DNA of 64,000 nucleotides from Choristoneura fumiferana (GCF_025370935.1 NC_133494.1:18654927-18718926), one strand, 5' to 3'; numbered from the stretch's first letter, positions 43,131 to 55,044 are shown. Program-made: numbers and translations. Notes: generated by a model not told the origin, from the sequence alone.

Positions 43131-44097
43131 ACATTACATTATGTCAAACAATACATTATGACTAACAATTTTCTACCAGTCGATATAGACCCGTTGCGAA
43201 GGTAAACGAAGCGTTTCTATTGGTCCATGTTATGACAAACACAATGCTCGCAACGAATCACACATCTCATATTCTTATCATCGCACACCAAAATTAAAAC
43301 ATCCCTAGTGGAAATATCTAAAATGAAATCCAAAGTCCGCATGGAAACTTTCGAATTATAATGTGGGTACTTACCTTTTTTAATAAAACAATTTTATCGC
43401 CTCGTCTCGGATTGAACACCTAGACATACGTCCCAAAAGTCCTTAAAAGCCTCTTAATCCAAATACCTATGAATATTTTCACTAAGTCAGCTGCTTGGGG
43501 CAATTCTGCCACTTTTACGACCAGTGAGAGTTTATTTCGTTCCAATGCCCACCTTATTTCAGTAGAAATGCCCATTACACATAATGCACTTAGGATCAAC
43601 TTTATAACTATTAACATAAAGTAGAGTTTCATCTGAATGGTAACATTTTTACCGTGGTATTAAGTTTATTGTCGAAATGACAGTTTTATTCCGAGCTTAC
43701 GCTCTAATTAAATTTATATACAAGCCCCATTTTACTCATTACATTTTCAACCTAAAATTAGACCACGTAAAGTCTGATTTTGCTTTAAGGAGTACTAAGT
43801 TGTAGTGGCCTTACAGAAGTGGGTGAAATTTTTACAAATTTTATTTGCAGTCGAATAAGTCGTATTCGTGAAACAATGTATCGAAAGTTTATATCTTTCA
43901 GTCGCATTTATTACTTTGTAAGAATTTCGTATTTGTTGTTGTACTTGGGTAAAGGTAAGATAAGATTCATAAAGGAAATGGTAGAGTTACCTAGCCGTAG
44001 TGAAATTTTAAATTGCCATACTGGGAGCATGGTGAATTTACTTAGTTATTTCATTTGGTTATCTATGTGGAATAACCTAACCAACCAACATGTGAAA
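43131..44097. other. Unassigned stretch
   Basis: 'ACATTATGACTAACAATTTT' at about 43152 relates to 42617. No gene; the 43819-44166 frame is AT-driven and overlaps the family B repeat. Confidence 0.45.
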
Positions 44098-44305
44098 ATC
44101 TTCGAAATTGTCACTTCAAAGTTCAATATCTCAAAAACGGCTGACCCGATTTTGATAAAACAATAGCTAGAAAATCTGCTTTCAAATTAAAAAACCGCAT
44201 TCAAATCGGTTCACCCGTTTAAGAGTTACGGTGTCACAGGCAGACACACAGTCACACATAGCGGTCAAACTTATAACACCTCACTTTTTGCGTCGGGGGT
44301 TAGAA
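44098..44305 (-). repeat. Family B repeat, reversed
   Basis: Reverse complement of family B: 'TTCAATATCTCAAAAACGGC', 'TTCAAATCGGTTCACCCGTT', 'AGCGGTCAAACTTATAACAC', 'TTTTTGCGTCGGGGG'. Confidence 0.7.
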
Positions 44306-44412
44306 GTACAGGTTCCAACTCTTTTCTTTCGAACTTTGTTTCTCAGGCATATCATTGGCCTGGAAAGAGATCTACCTGGGACATTGTTTGAGCATTTCAA
44401 CTGCTTTAATTC

Positions 44413-44534
44413 CATCATCATCATCATCTCAGTCGTAGGTCCACTGTTGGGCATAGGCCTCCCCCATAGACCTCCAGTCGCTTCGGTTGGCAGCGGCTTG
44501 CATCCACCGTGAGCCCCGCCTCAATATACGTGGT
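44413..44534 (-). mobile_element. RTE 3' end
   Basis: ATCATCATCATC, 'GGTCCACTGTTGGGCATAGG' and 'GCGGCTTGCATCCACCGTGA' are the reverse of the RTE 3' end at 19800-19908. Confidence 0.7.
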
Positions 44535-44820
44535 CTCAATTTTTTTTTTATTCGACTGGATGGCAAACGAGCAAGTGGGTCTCCTGATGGTAAGAGATCA
44601 CCACCGCCCATAAACATCTGCAACACCAGGGGTATTGCAGACGCGTTGCTGACCTAGAGGCCTAAAATGGGATACCTCATGTGCCAGTAATTTCACCGGC
44701 TGTCTTACTCTCCACCCCGAAACAGAACAGTGCAAGCACTGCTGCTTCACGGCAGGATTAGCAAGGAAGATGGTGGTAGCAATCCGGGCGGACCTTGCAC
44801 GAGGTCCTACCACCTGCACC
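44535..44820 (-). mobile_element. Family P, complete copy reversed
   Basis: Reverse complement of 42842-43130 with poly(T) at 44538-44548; it directly abuts the RTE tail. Confidence 0.75.
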
Positions 44821-45519
44821 TTTTATAAATTGGTTATAGAATTTGATGAAATTTTCGATTATTTCCTAGTCATCCTGTATTTCTACCATATAACCTAGAA
44901 ACTGTAACAGAATCTTCTACTATGTCAATAAAATTTGCCCAAGTAAATAAAAAAAAAAGCTCGGATTTTGCCCCATCTTTTGTTAACTTCCCCTACTCTT
45001 GTAAAGGTTTATCATCGGATTTTTCGATTCGAAATGAAGTCACGCCTTTGATACTGAACCCTAAAAACTACAAAAAAAAGTTCGCATTACTGGCAAGTAA
45101 AAAAGTTAAGGTTGGCCGTAAAACTGAGAAATCTTCGCCCTGCTAAAAGAAGTCTATTAAAAAGTTAGAGAAGGGTTCTTCCTGTCCGGACCTCGTCTTC
45201 AGTTGAGGTTATTTCTTTATGTTTTAAGTTTCGCAAGTCAAGAGGCTAGAGGGGAAAATCTCTGTCGGCGTGTAACAGATGGATGGATAGCTGCATCACA
45301 ATTATTTTTAATTATTTTTTGTGTAGAAACGGCATAGGGTTGAAGTTGAAACAAGAAATTGTTAAATTGACAATCAGCCCTGATTAAGGCAATTTAGATT
45401 GTATAATAAAGAACCCATAATTTGGTAGTTTCTTGGGTAAAAAATTCAGTCTCTCAGTTATCTTATCAAAAAATATAGGACACATCTTTTTTCTTCTTCT
45501 GTCAATTATGAAAATAAAA
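44821..45519. other. Unassigned stretch
   Basis: The lysine-rich frame at 44922-45146 resembles nothing known. No repeat recognised. Confidence 0.45.
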
Positions 45520-45800
45520 ACGGCCAAGTGCGAGTCGGACTCGCGCACGAAGGGTTCCGTACCATCTATACAACATTCATTAGACATTAGCAAAAAACGG
45601 CAAAAACTCACGTTTGTTATGTGGGAGCCCCCTTTAATGTTTATTTTATTCTGTTTTTAGTATTTTTGTTGTTATAGCGGCCACAGTTATACATAATCTG
45701 TGAAAATTTCAACTGTTTAACTATCACGGTTCATGAGATACAGCCTGGTGACAGACGGACGTACGGACGGACAGCGAAGTCTTAGTAATAGGGTTAACCC
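45520..45800 (+). repeat. Family C repeat, longest copy
   Basis: 'GGCCAAGTGCGAGTCGGACT', 'GCACGAAGGGTTCCGTACC', 'TGTTGTTATAGCGGCCACAG', 'TCATGAGATACAGCCTGG' and (GGAC)n-like 'ACGGACGTACGGACGGACAG' are the ordered blocks of this abundant repeat. Non-coding. Confidence 0.7.
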
Positions 45801-46301
45801 TAAAAATGATGAAGATATTGCCAGTTAAAGTTCCGCGTGCTCAAACAACGGAGCTACTTTTGTTCTGCTATTTTTTAAAAATATTACTACTGACAATTTC
45901 ATTTTTTCCATACAAATTAAATGTAATTTTCAGCGATACAATACTAAATTGATGTACATTGATAAATGTTTATCTTAGAGATGTCAAATAAATGTCAAAA
46001 ATTATTTCAAGGCCCCCGTACCGAGAGACAGTGATAACACCGCCATGTCTCATACACTGATTTAACAATTAAACTTTGAGGATCAATAAATGATCTATTT
46101 TTTTTATGTTACAAAACAAAAGTAGCTTAGTTTTGTGATTAGAATCGAACCTTGAATTTAAAGTCCCATGATCAGAGACGCACACTGCATATTCTGATAA
46201 TCTAACCACAGAGTACATATATATCTAACTAATGGACTTAAAGAACGAAGTAATGGAAAAAAAATACCTATTTAGATTTTTTTCAACCCTAGTAAACTAC
46301 C
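45801..46301. other. Mostly unassigned; tRNA-like SINE head at 46135-46210
   Basis: On the minus strand 46210-46135 has 'TGTGGTTAGATTATCAGAAT' and B-box GGTTCGATTC, a decayed tRNA-type SINE head. Nothing else recognised. Confidence 0.45.
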
Positions 46302-46729
46302 CAATGAGGGCTATCGTTTTTTGTCTCACTAGATGGCGCACTGTTGCGTGAGGTTTTTAAGTATGGTTTTGAAAGTCTGTTATTACGGGCGTGGAAACAA
46401 AGTTTAGATTAAAATCATATTTAATACACCTTAAAACCGTACCATATAATATATCGTACCGTACCGTGTTGCATAGTCCCCGTTTTGTTCGGAAAAAAGG
46501 GAGGACAAAGGTTTCCGAAAGACAAAACTGTCTCAAAACACAGACATTCATTGCCCCGGAACGCATATTTGCCATAATTAATTACAGATATTGCAAAATA
46601 TTCACAAAATTATTCTAATTATAAATAAACCCGCGTAGCTCACCCAAAAACTATGAGATTTGACATTTCGGAGACCTCACGCTACACTAGCGCCTCTAGC
46701 GGCGAATTCATTCGAGATAGCCCTCATTG
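46302..46729. mobile_element. MITE with about 55-bp inverted ends
   Basis: Ends CAATGAGGGCTATC... and mirrored ...GATAGCCCTCATTG; inner arm text 'TGGCGC' and 'GCGTGAGGT' also mirrors. The open frames inside are by-products. Confidence 0.7.
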
Positions 46730-47626
46730 AAATAACTTACCTCATGAATCTGCGGCCAAGAAACATTTAGAGTCATTTTATTCATTCCCAGTTTTTCCAC
46801 AGCGCAAACTATTTCTGAAGAAACCCTCAAAGGGTTAAAGCCGAAATGAGATTTCTTTGCGACACTATATTCAATTTGATTAAATTATAATTGGCAAAAT
46901 TTCGATTCTGTTTTGCGCTTTGGATACTTTCGGAATCAATTTACCTTTATGTGTTCATGCCAAATCAAAAGTATATATTAGTACAAGTTAATACTTAACT
47001 TTTTACAAGCTTTTTAATGATTTCATCTGCTATTATTTACTCGTATTTGTTTCAAATCTTGCAAGTTAATTTTTATCCATTTTCGATCGGATTGACTTAA
47101 GATTTGGTATTGCACACATCATAGCAAATATGTAGCAATTATACAGCAAGTATATAAATTAGGGTGAGGGCACCAGTCATGGATAGGGACCAGTAATGGA
47201 ATATTTTTCCGCTAACCCAATATTAAGAAACGGACGCAACTTTTTTCTAAAACTAATAACATTTAATGTGCACATAACTTTTGATCATAACTGGTGAAGT
47301 TCATGAATTGTGAGCTAGAAGGCATTGAATCCTTGCTGTCCATTACTGGGTAATACTGTACTTAACATGTCCATGATTGGTGCCGTCACCCGATAAGGCT
47401 GCCTATTGCTTACCTACCTTGGAAAATCTCTATGTACCTGTGTTTTCTGTACTGCTGGTGTGCAATATAGTTATTGTATTGTTATGTATTGTAATACTAT
47501 TTTTAAAGCATTGTTTAATAAAAATACTAGTCACCATTGTCAACTATTTTACTAATTTAAAAATAAATGAATTTTTATAAGTCACATTGGGATGCCAAGA
47601 AAATGACATGTAATAAATTAAGTGCT
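46730..47626. other. Unassigned AT-rich stretch
   Basis: No recognised feature. Confidence 0.5.
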
Positions 47627-48151
47627 AAAGGCGCGGCCACACCGCTGGTTAAAAAACGGTGACGGTTCAGAATCGCAGTGACGCATCGTATGCGCACCGC
47701 GTTTATTGGATGCTTCCCACACCGCTGCTTAAAATGCGCAAATGGTGCGGAATCGCAGTGACGTGCCGTAAACATCAACAGGCCGACTACGAAACTCGAA
47801 ACTCGAAGTTCGTATCGTGCGGTCCCTCTGACACTTATACTATTTAAAACGAGAGCGAGAGGGACGGTACGATACGAACTTCGAGTCTCGAGTTTCGTAG
47901 TAGCCCTGTAGGACTTTACCGCATGCTCTCTACCAGAAGCCACATGCTGAGCTGAGTCCTTTTGGCATCACACTACAGCACAATATCTCTTATTTTCCTC
48001 TCTTCTCCTATTTATGTTTTTACTGTGTTTTTGTTGTGATGTAGTGTGATTATCTTGTCAATAAATGTTGTGAGTTTGAGTTTGAAGCCGTGACGTTTAC
48101 GGCACGTCACTGCGATTCCGTTCCACCAAAGCAGCCGTGTGGCCGCTCCTT
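47627..48151. mobile_element. Nested inverted repeats
   Basis: Outer arms 'GCGGCCACACCGCTG ... GAATCGCAGTGACGTGCCGT' (47634-47773) and the mirror at 48088-48151. Inside is a second palindrome, 47787-47903: 'CTACGAAACTCGAAACTCGA' to 'CGAGTTTCGTAG'. Also inside are AATAAATGTTGTGAGTTTGAG (48058-48085), a LINE-like tail, and a 'CACACTACAGCAC' pair. Confidence 0.7.
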
Positions 48152-48409
48152 AAAACTACATAATCCGTTCACAAAGTTAATCCAACTTTGTTGAACTAAT
48201 AGTTAAGCGCTGACAGTCTGTGCCTAGGCTTTAATATAGTCGTAGGCATCAAGTTGCCAACTGAACAGTTTAGGCGCATTGTTACTCGAACTAAACTTAG
48301 CCGCACGTGTCTGTAGCGGTAGCCAGCGTGAATTGTCTAGTCGAAAATTGTTCGTCATAAAGTAATGTTTGACATAAGTCTCTGAAACAATCCCAGAATT
48401 GTTTTAAAA
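48152..48409. other. Unassigned stretch
   Basis: No recognised feature. Confidence 0.5.
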
Positions 48410-48893
48410 CAAACCTAACCTAACCTACAGAATACGGTATTTGACAACTCCTGATTTTGCCATATCTTAATATTATTATGAAAATATAGATATACAGATA
48501 GTGTTTAGCGAAGAGAAAATTTAAATCGGTTCAAAATTGGATTTATAGTGATTTTTTGAAAAATCTATATACCTGTCTCTTTCTCAAACGCTTTTCTCTA
48601 TGTAGCAAACTTATGGCGGTACTGGCGTGTGACGTCACATGCCAGTATGTCTTTCTCTGTCTAATCTTGAATTTCAAACCTTTATAACTTTGTTATTTGT
48701 AAAGGTAGTTTTTCTATTCGATAACAGGCATTGTGTAGTTTTAATTTATAAAACGTATACAAAATAGTCAAATACCGTATTTAAAAATTTATGAAAAATT
48801 TACGGTTTCAGCGGGAAAATTATGACTAACAAAAATTATGACAAACATTGCATTATGACTTACAAAATTATGGCAGTCGAATGGATCCTGTCG
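48410..48893 (+). mobile_element. Longer relative of 42617-42830
   Basis: 'AACAAACCTAACCTAACCTA', 'GTTTCAGCGGGAAAATTATG', 'GACTTACAAAATTATGGCAG' are the reverse of the 42.6-kb copy. Confidence 0.6.
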
Positions 48894-48914
48894 TAATAAT
48901 ATAGTTGCTAATGC

Positions 48915-49610
48915 AGTATCATCATCATCCGAAGACGTCCACTGTTGGACGAAGGCCCCTTTCTTCTTCTATGTCGATGTACTCTTGACGGAGTGATCAT
49001 GATCGTTGGAACCTTCATGAGGACTTTCTTGGGAAAATAGTTTGGTAGTTTCCCCCTGCCTTCCACATAGCATGATGGAGTCTGGAGTTCGTAGTTGGCA
49101 ATAGAGGGCGCTGCTTCTCACTCTCACATCAGGTTCTTCCTAAGTCGCCTTTTACGACACCCACGGGCACGGCATGGACAAAAGGCCCCCTAGAATGCAC
49201 CAATGAACCAGAACTCGCTACTTGTATCCACCCGGTAGTCCGCAACTCTCGCGATGTCGTCAATCCACCAAGTGGGTGGCCTGCCATCGCTTCGTCTTCT
49301 CAGGGCCGGATATAGTGGAGCACAAACGGGGCAACAGCCCGGAGCCTCCACAAAAGAGGGCCCCCCACAATAGAGATTGGGAAAAAATAATGTTTTAATT
49401 CCGATGAGTAGGTAAACACAATAATCAGTAAAATATCAAAATGGCCCTCATTTTATTTGGAAAATAGTTTGGGTGAAGGGGGGGGGGCTCCACTCCTTTG
49501 TTGCCCCAAGGCATCCACACCTCTAAATCTGGCCCTGCGTCTTTTGGTTCGTGGTCGTCACTCGAGGAGTCCGAGCAATTGCTGCTCGCCTATCGCCACT
49601 TCAACTTGCA
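48915..49610 (-). pseudogene. RTE 3' fragment with two nested insertions
   Basis: Minus-strand RTE: tail ATCATCATCATC, 'GACGTCCACTGTTGGACGAA', then resuming 'ACTCTCGCGATGTCGTCAAT' and 'CCACCAAGTGGGTGGCCTGC' (reverse of the WWIDDI-type region). A repeat piece like 32125-32240 lies at about 49010-49190 and the hAT MITE at 49301-49537. Confidence 0.65.
49301..49537. mobile_element. hAT-type MITE, 237 bp, 8-bp target duplication
   Basis: Ends CAGGGCCGGATATAG and mirrored CTAAATCTGGCCCTG; flanks CGTCTTCT (49293-49300) and CGTCTTTT (49538-49545), one mismatch. Interior has 'GGGGCAACAGCCCGGAG' mirrored by 'TTGTTGCCCC'. No transposase. Confidence 0.8.
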
Positions 49611-50407
49611 TATAGGTACCTAGGTATTCTTCGATAGCGGTGACTTTAGTTCTTCGGCGATGTTTCGTATTCCGAATTCTACTTTCATATATTTTTTAAG
49701 AATGGAAGGATAATAGTGACACAACCAAAAAATAATACGAAGAAAAATTCTCGCTTAAAAAAGCACATTAAAAATATTTACAACCTGACACTTAAAGGAC
49801 TTCAAACGACGAAAAAGTACGGTTGTTCTTTTAAAAGTACACTGTTTCAATTAACAAAAGCTCAACGGAGCATTCAACGTTCATTTCGACGCAATTTAAC
49901 ACCATTTAAGCATTTCTGTTCTTTTAAAAGTCAAATAAAATGCGAAATGAAATGCGCCTGAAATTTTTTTTAGAGCAATCTTTTGCGGTTAAGAAACATT
50001 TTGAACTTTCTGTGAGCAGGTATTTAGTTCTGAATAATGTTATGATTTTTTTAATGTTCTAACACTAGCCTGTTAATCCACTCATTGATAAATTTTATGT
50101 GACAGTTAAATGTGATACTGTCAACACAGATATCTGTAATATAACATTTATCAAGGAGTCGTGAAACAAGCCCGCAATCTATTTCATCCAAATTTTTGAA
50201 TCTTTATAATGCAATCTTTTTCTGTCTTCAGTCTGCATTAGTTCGTCTTCGTTTAAAAAGTACAGAATGAAATTTACTAAAAAGTGTACCTACCTACCAC
50301 AATAATCTTAGTAACAGACTTGTAGGTACTTCCATACTATTATCTATTCTGTGGTAACAAAATTGTTACTAAAGACTAACACTTTTAACATTCTCTGTCA
50401 AACATAA
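49611..50407. other. Unassigned stretch
   Basis: The basic frame at 49716-49961 (81 residues, lysine-rich) resembles nothing known. Confidence 0.45.
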
Positions 50408-50409
50408 TA

Positions 50410-51017
50410 CAGGGTGTTTGGCAGCCAGGTGTAGGGGTTTTAAGGGATGATAGGTAGGGTCATTCTGAACATTTTTGACCACGTTTAATATTATGCAGTT
50501 TTTTTTAGTTATGCCAGTACCGTCGTAGTCGTACACAATTGAGGCCCCTTTTTTTGGAAATGTGCATAAAATACTGTGATTTTTTTTAGTTTTCTTTATT
50601 TAAATGGCACATTATTAGAAAGGCCGTAAATCAAAGAAGTTTATTAAGCAATTTGTACGCGGAAATCGCTGTTAGTTTCTTTTGTAGACACGCAAAGTTA
50701 CAAAATTATCTGTGTTTTTTATATCGTCATACATATCTACAGAGGTTTTTTTGATCAGTCTAGCGCAGTAGTGGGCAAATTATATGAATTTATTTTGAAG
50801 AAACAATGTATTGCGAACGCAAAACACTAAAAATTATCTCAAACAGGCTATACAGGGTCTTAAATTAATAAAAAACTGGCAAGCGGAGTAATTTTTCAAA
50901 AAAAAATTACAATACCATAAAAACCGTGAAACTTAGCATAATAGTAGTGGTCAAAAAGTTCAGAGTGACCTTAACTATCATCCCTTAAAACCCTACATCC
51001 GACTGCCAAACACCCTG
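50410..51017. mobile_element. TIR element, about 608 bp
   Basis: Ends CAGGGTGTTTGGCAG and mirrored CTGCCAAACACCCTG with TA on both sides. Further mirrored blocks include 'TTTTAAGGGATGATAG' and 'TTTTTGACCAC'. Interior is AT-rich and non-coding. Superfamily not assigned. Confidence 0.75.
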
Positions 51018-51203
51018 TATACTTATTATTCGTTTTTTTATACCTGCGGAAAATTTCGATGTTAAAATTTAGCGAAAAGTTCATTGACATTAAATGTTTC
51101 AAAATGTGGAAGAAATTTTTACACGATACACATTTAGTACCTGAAATTTTAAATATTTACATACATATTCCGATTACTAACAATGTTTTGAAAATTGAAC
51201 GAA

Positions 51204-51385
51204 TTAAGAGCGTTTATACCTGTTGAGCTGGCCACGTTGCATTTTTGTAATTTTTTTCGATTATTCCATAAAAATTGAATGAAAATGAAAAATGTGGTCT
51301 GATTGAACTTTTCTAATTATATAATAATCCAGAAAAACTAACAAAAATGCAACGTTGCCAGCTCAGCAGGTATAAACGCTCTTAA
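51204..51385. mobile_element. MITE, 182 bp
   Basis: Starts TTAAGAGCGTTTATACCTG and ends with the mirror CAGGTATAAACGCTCTTAA; 'TTGCATTTTTGT' also mirrors. The arms are about 45 bp. Confidence 0.8.
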
Positions 51386-51810
51386 GTATTTAATTCTATT
51401 TAATAAACTTAATTGGCGTCTTAATAGACAGTAGGCGTACCAACGCTGTTGATTCTATCTCGAATTGCATGTAGTTTGTATTTCGAAACGGCCTGGCGAC
51501 ACCGCACTCGGTTAATCCTACCGCGTGTCAGCGTGAATTATCTATTCTGTTAGAACAATGCCCTTGTCACCCGAGCTATCCGGCGGATTAACTTAACCGG
51601 CGCGGAATAGTTAGCGCAGTGCTACTGGGCCACACGCGGTGTTGGATTCGGAATTTGAAATTGAAATTGTTCGTGCATTTGGGTTGGATGGAATTTTACT
51701 TTTTAATTTTTTGTGGTCCTGTAGTTTTTATTAGTGGCCTGATGCTTATATTTAATATTGTATTTTTTTTAACAGGTGAACACATTTTTATGATGAAGGT
51801 ATCGTTTTTA
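51386..51810. other. Unassigned stretch, moderately GC-rich at 51480-51660
   Basis: No recognised feature; the hydrophobic frame at 51619-51840 runs into the family B repeat. Confidence 0.45.
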
Positions 51811-52040
51811 GCCCCCGACGCAAAAAGAGGGGTGTTATAAGTTTGACCGCTATGTGTATCTGTGTGTCTGTCTGTAGCACCGTAGCTCTTAAACGGGTGA
51901 ACTGATTTGAATGCGGTTTTTTTACTTGCAACCACGTTTTCTAGCGATGGTTCTTAGACATGTTTCATCAAAATCGGTTCAGCCGTTTTTGAGATATTGA
52001 GCTTTGAAGAGACACAGTCGGGGGTTTTCCAAGTTTTTGT
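51811..52040 (+). repeat. Family B repeat, near-complete
   Basis: 'GCCCCCGACGCAAAAAGAGG', 'GTTATAAGTTTGACCGCTAT', 'CACCGTAGCTCTTAAACGGG' and 'AATCGGTTCAGCCG' through 'GAGATATTGAGCTTTGAAGA'. Confidence 0.75.
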
Positions 52041-52867
52041 TGGTTAGGTTATGTAGGTACGTGAGGAGAAAAATGTAACTAGACAAAATTATACTTCGTA
52101 ATTACTTAAAAATCAATTTATGAACAAAATACATGAATTTAATGATGTAAGAATATTTTGGGTTTAAACTATCGTCACAAAGCAGATAATATAACTATCG
52201 TGAAATTATAAACAAGTAGGTATATTTTCCTAACAATAACTTTGTAAAAATCTGAACAGATGCCGATTGTTCTATTAACAAAGATAAAGTTAAGGGTGTA
52301 TTTCCGTAATTATTTAGAACTTTTATAAAATACGGTAAACACTTTGTGAATAGAATGACAATTAAAATAGATAAATCATGACACAGTTTGCGTGTCCAAC
52401 CAATTAGCGACCGTCACGGTAATTGTCATGTCGGAAAACAACATGGCGGATGGGTACAAAACGTAAAAGAAAGTGCACTTTGCTTATGTTATTTTGCCGA
52501 ATGGCTTCACCCGCGGCTTTGTTTCATTGTAGACTTCTCTATCCTGTGGGAACTTGGCAAATTCCGTCCGTATGTATACCTTAGCTTTCAAGGAAATTTC
52601 AGATCTCTTTTAGGTGTTATCACACTGGGTGACGAGATTTTGCCGCCAAATTGTATCGTCGGATATGAAGCTAGTATTGTACGCAGTTTCTCCATACAAA
52701 TCAAGAATTTAGTGTCAAACTGAAAATTAATACCGTGACAGTATGACAACCGCTTTATAATTGATATTAGAGTTTTGAAACCAACCATGACTGATGATAT
52801 ACTACGTTCATGCTCAATATCTGAAAACTTTCAATTCAAACTTTCATTCATTTTGGGTATTACGACC
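52041..52867. other. Unassigned stretch
   Basis: The frame at 52388-52723 contains 'TTCACCCGCGGCTTTGTT', a decayed family R head, and is not a gene. Confidence 0.5.
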
Positions 52868-53110
52868 TGCAGGAGTTCCATGACTTGTTTAATCTTAGTA
52901 ACAACACACGTCTGCGCGGCCACCAATTTAAGCTATCCTACTGAACGATCGCACAACAATCCTCGTAAACATTTCTTGTGTAACAGAGTGGTCAAGACAT
53001 GGAACAAACTACCAGAACATGTAGTCTCAGCACTGAATGTGAACCAATTTAAGAACCGCCTCGACCAACACATTAATAATACAAAGAAATACTTAACCAA
53101 GGAACAGCTA
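52868..53110 (+). pseudogene. LINE ORF2 C-terminal fragment
   Basis: After one shift near 52920, the frame reads RKHFLCNRVVKTWNKLPEHV and VNQFKNRLDQHI, the usual C-terminus of L2/CR1-type LINE proteins. No reverse transcriptase remains. Confidence 0.7.
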
Positions 53111-53169
53111 GATACAGGCACCTATCAGTTGCTTGCAACTGCCTGCCTGATATTATATATTTATATCAT

Positions 53170-54148
53170 ATATAATAATAATAATATGGTAATGAGCACG
53201 GAAGATCGCAAGAACGTATGGAAGAGCAAGGAGCTACACGGGCGTTCTACAAGACCTAACAGGGCCTGATGTAGACCTTCTCGCGTCGGTGACCTGGCTA
53301 CGTTTCGGGGACCTCTTTGGGGAAACCGAGGGTTTTGTGTGTGCATTGCTGACGAAGTTATCATGACGAACAACTACCGAGGTATATCCTGAAGGACGGT
53401 ACGGTCGACATTTGTCGGGCATGCCGCCGTCCTGGGAATCACTCAGGCATATTATCTCCGGTTGTTCTCATCTTGCTAACGGTGAGTATTTCACAGACAT
53501 AACTTAGTAGCCAGGATTATCCACCAGCAACTTGCTCTTCGATACGGCTTGTAGACTCTGAGGTGCCGTATTATAGGTATGTCCTGCGCCAGTTCTTGAA
53601 AATGGTCGTGCCACGCTCTATTGGGATCGATCTGTCATCACGGACAGGACTATTGTAGCCAATAAGCCTGATATCGTGCTGACAGATCGATCAAACCGCC
53701 AGGCAGTGCTCGTTGATATCACCATCCCACATGACGAGAACCTCGTGAAGGCCGAGAAGGACAAACTCAGCAAGTACCTTGACTTGGCTCACGAGGTGAC
53801 TGCTATGTGGGATGTTGACTCGACGATCATTGTCCCGATAGTCGTTTCGGCAAACGGTCTAATAGCGAAGAGTCTCGACAACATCTCAAAGACTCTCGCT
53901 AGATGGCTGGATCAAGGGCCAGATACAGAAGGCGGTACTTCTGGACACGGCACGCATTCGTCCGGAGGTTCCTCACTCTGCGGCCCTGACCACCGGTAGC
54001 TTGGCCTACCCCGTTACCGCGGCAAACTAGGTTAGGTTTTTATAATATTTTTATTTTGTATGTACTTTTCTGTATTTTACTTCTTATAACTATTATAAAA
54101 ACCTAACCTAAGAATAAAAAATAAATAAAGAGAATAATAATAATAAAC
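53170..54148 (+). mobile_element. R4/Dong-type LINE fragment between TAA repeats
   Basis: Bounded on the left by ATAATAATAATAAT (53170-53184) and on the right, after a short A-rich 3' UTR, by AATAATAATAATAAA (54135-54148). The coding part is the C-terminal region with zinc knuckle and restriction-like endonuclease. R4/Dong elements are known to favour TAA repeats. The 5' part with the reverse transcriptase is absent. Confidence 0.7.
53270..53999 (+). pseudogene. R4/Dong C-terminal domain, frameshifted
   Basis: Pieces in order: WLRFGDLFGETEGFVCA, then DGTVDICRACRRPG, SLRHIISGC, giving a Cx2Cx8Hx4C zinc knuckle once frames are followed. Further on is KPDIVLTDR ... VLVDITIP, the PD...D core of the restriction-like endonuclease. 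The last frame (from about 53660 to 53999) is open and reads DKLSKYLDLAHEVTAMW and IVVSANGLIAKSL. At least three shifts precede it. In active elements this domain nicks the target. Confidence 0.75.
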
Positions 54149-54594
54149 CCATTTCAAACATAAATATACATATATTAATTAGCGGTTTTTTTTTAAGTTT
54201 TCTCTAATAAACAAAGTATACCTAAACCTTTATTTTTGTAACAATGTTATTTTTAGTGAAATAAACATTTTTCATTCTCATTTTAAACAAAAATCGGGAA
54301 ATCTTTTGACATGAATACATTAATTAGCATAGAAAATTAGCCAGTAATAAGAAAATATTTTCCCTCAAATCGAGAACCTTATTTTTTTAAATCAGACAAA
54401 AGTAAAATATTTATACTAATGTAAGCTATGGCGGGAAAAACGCCGGAAAATGGCCGTTGCTAAATCACGCATGCAACCGAAAGAAAAATGAATAATTATC
54501 CATTTACATGCACAATGTTGCCAGCATTGCATGTACTAGTTAATTGTTAGTGTATGTCGGCTTGTGGTTAGCATAGTAATATGCTGCTCTAAGG
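54149..54594. other. Unassigned stretch
   Basis: No recognised feature. Confidence 0.5.
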
Positions 54595-54716
54595 ACAACT
54601 GCAACGTAACTTCCAACTGCCAACTGCCGACTGCCCAGTGCAGTTGTGCTGACTGCAATCGGACTGCAACGAAAAATGTATGGGCAGTCGGCAGTTGCGA
54701 TTAGGTTGCAGTTGGA
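54595..54716. mobile_element. Small MITE
   Basis: 'CAACTGCCGACTGCCCA' (to 54636) is mirrored by 'TGGGCAGTCGGCAGTTG' (from 54680), with 'AACTGCAACGTAA' mirrored further out. Confidence 0.6.
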
Positions 54717-54959
54717 ATGCCGTCCATCTGTAGGTATTGGCCCTAAAGATTCTGTACAAATTTGTATGTATCTATGAATATCCAGGGTTAGCAGAGGCTC
54801 TACCTAAGCGTGACGTTGTTGTACCAAGTGTGACGCAAGGAGCCGTGGAGAGCACTACGCTAGGAATTTCTTTATACGATAGAATCCAATACGGAAATTT
54901 GCCGAAGAACGAAAGTCACCGACATAGGTCGAAGAAAATTGTACAAATAGCAAGATAAG

Positions 54960-55044
54960 AAACCTTTTGTCTCATTAACATCTAATGACAGTTGATGTAA
55001 CTACTTATTCTATGCAAATAAATCTTAATCTTAATCTTAATATG
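54960..55044 (+). mobile_element. LINE 3' end with (AATCTT)n tail
   Basis: 'TATGCAAATAAATCTTAATC' continues as AATCTT repeats; inserted in the RTE fragment. Confidence 0.6.

Noticed and set aside
49716..49961. 81-residue basic protein
   Set aside because: Low-complexity, AT-driven, no family, no promoter.
51619..51840. Hydrophobic 73-residue frame
   Set aside because: It runs into the family B repeat and has no relatives that I know.
52388..52723. 111-residue plus-strand frame
   Set aside because: Contains a decayed family R head and no domain.
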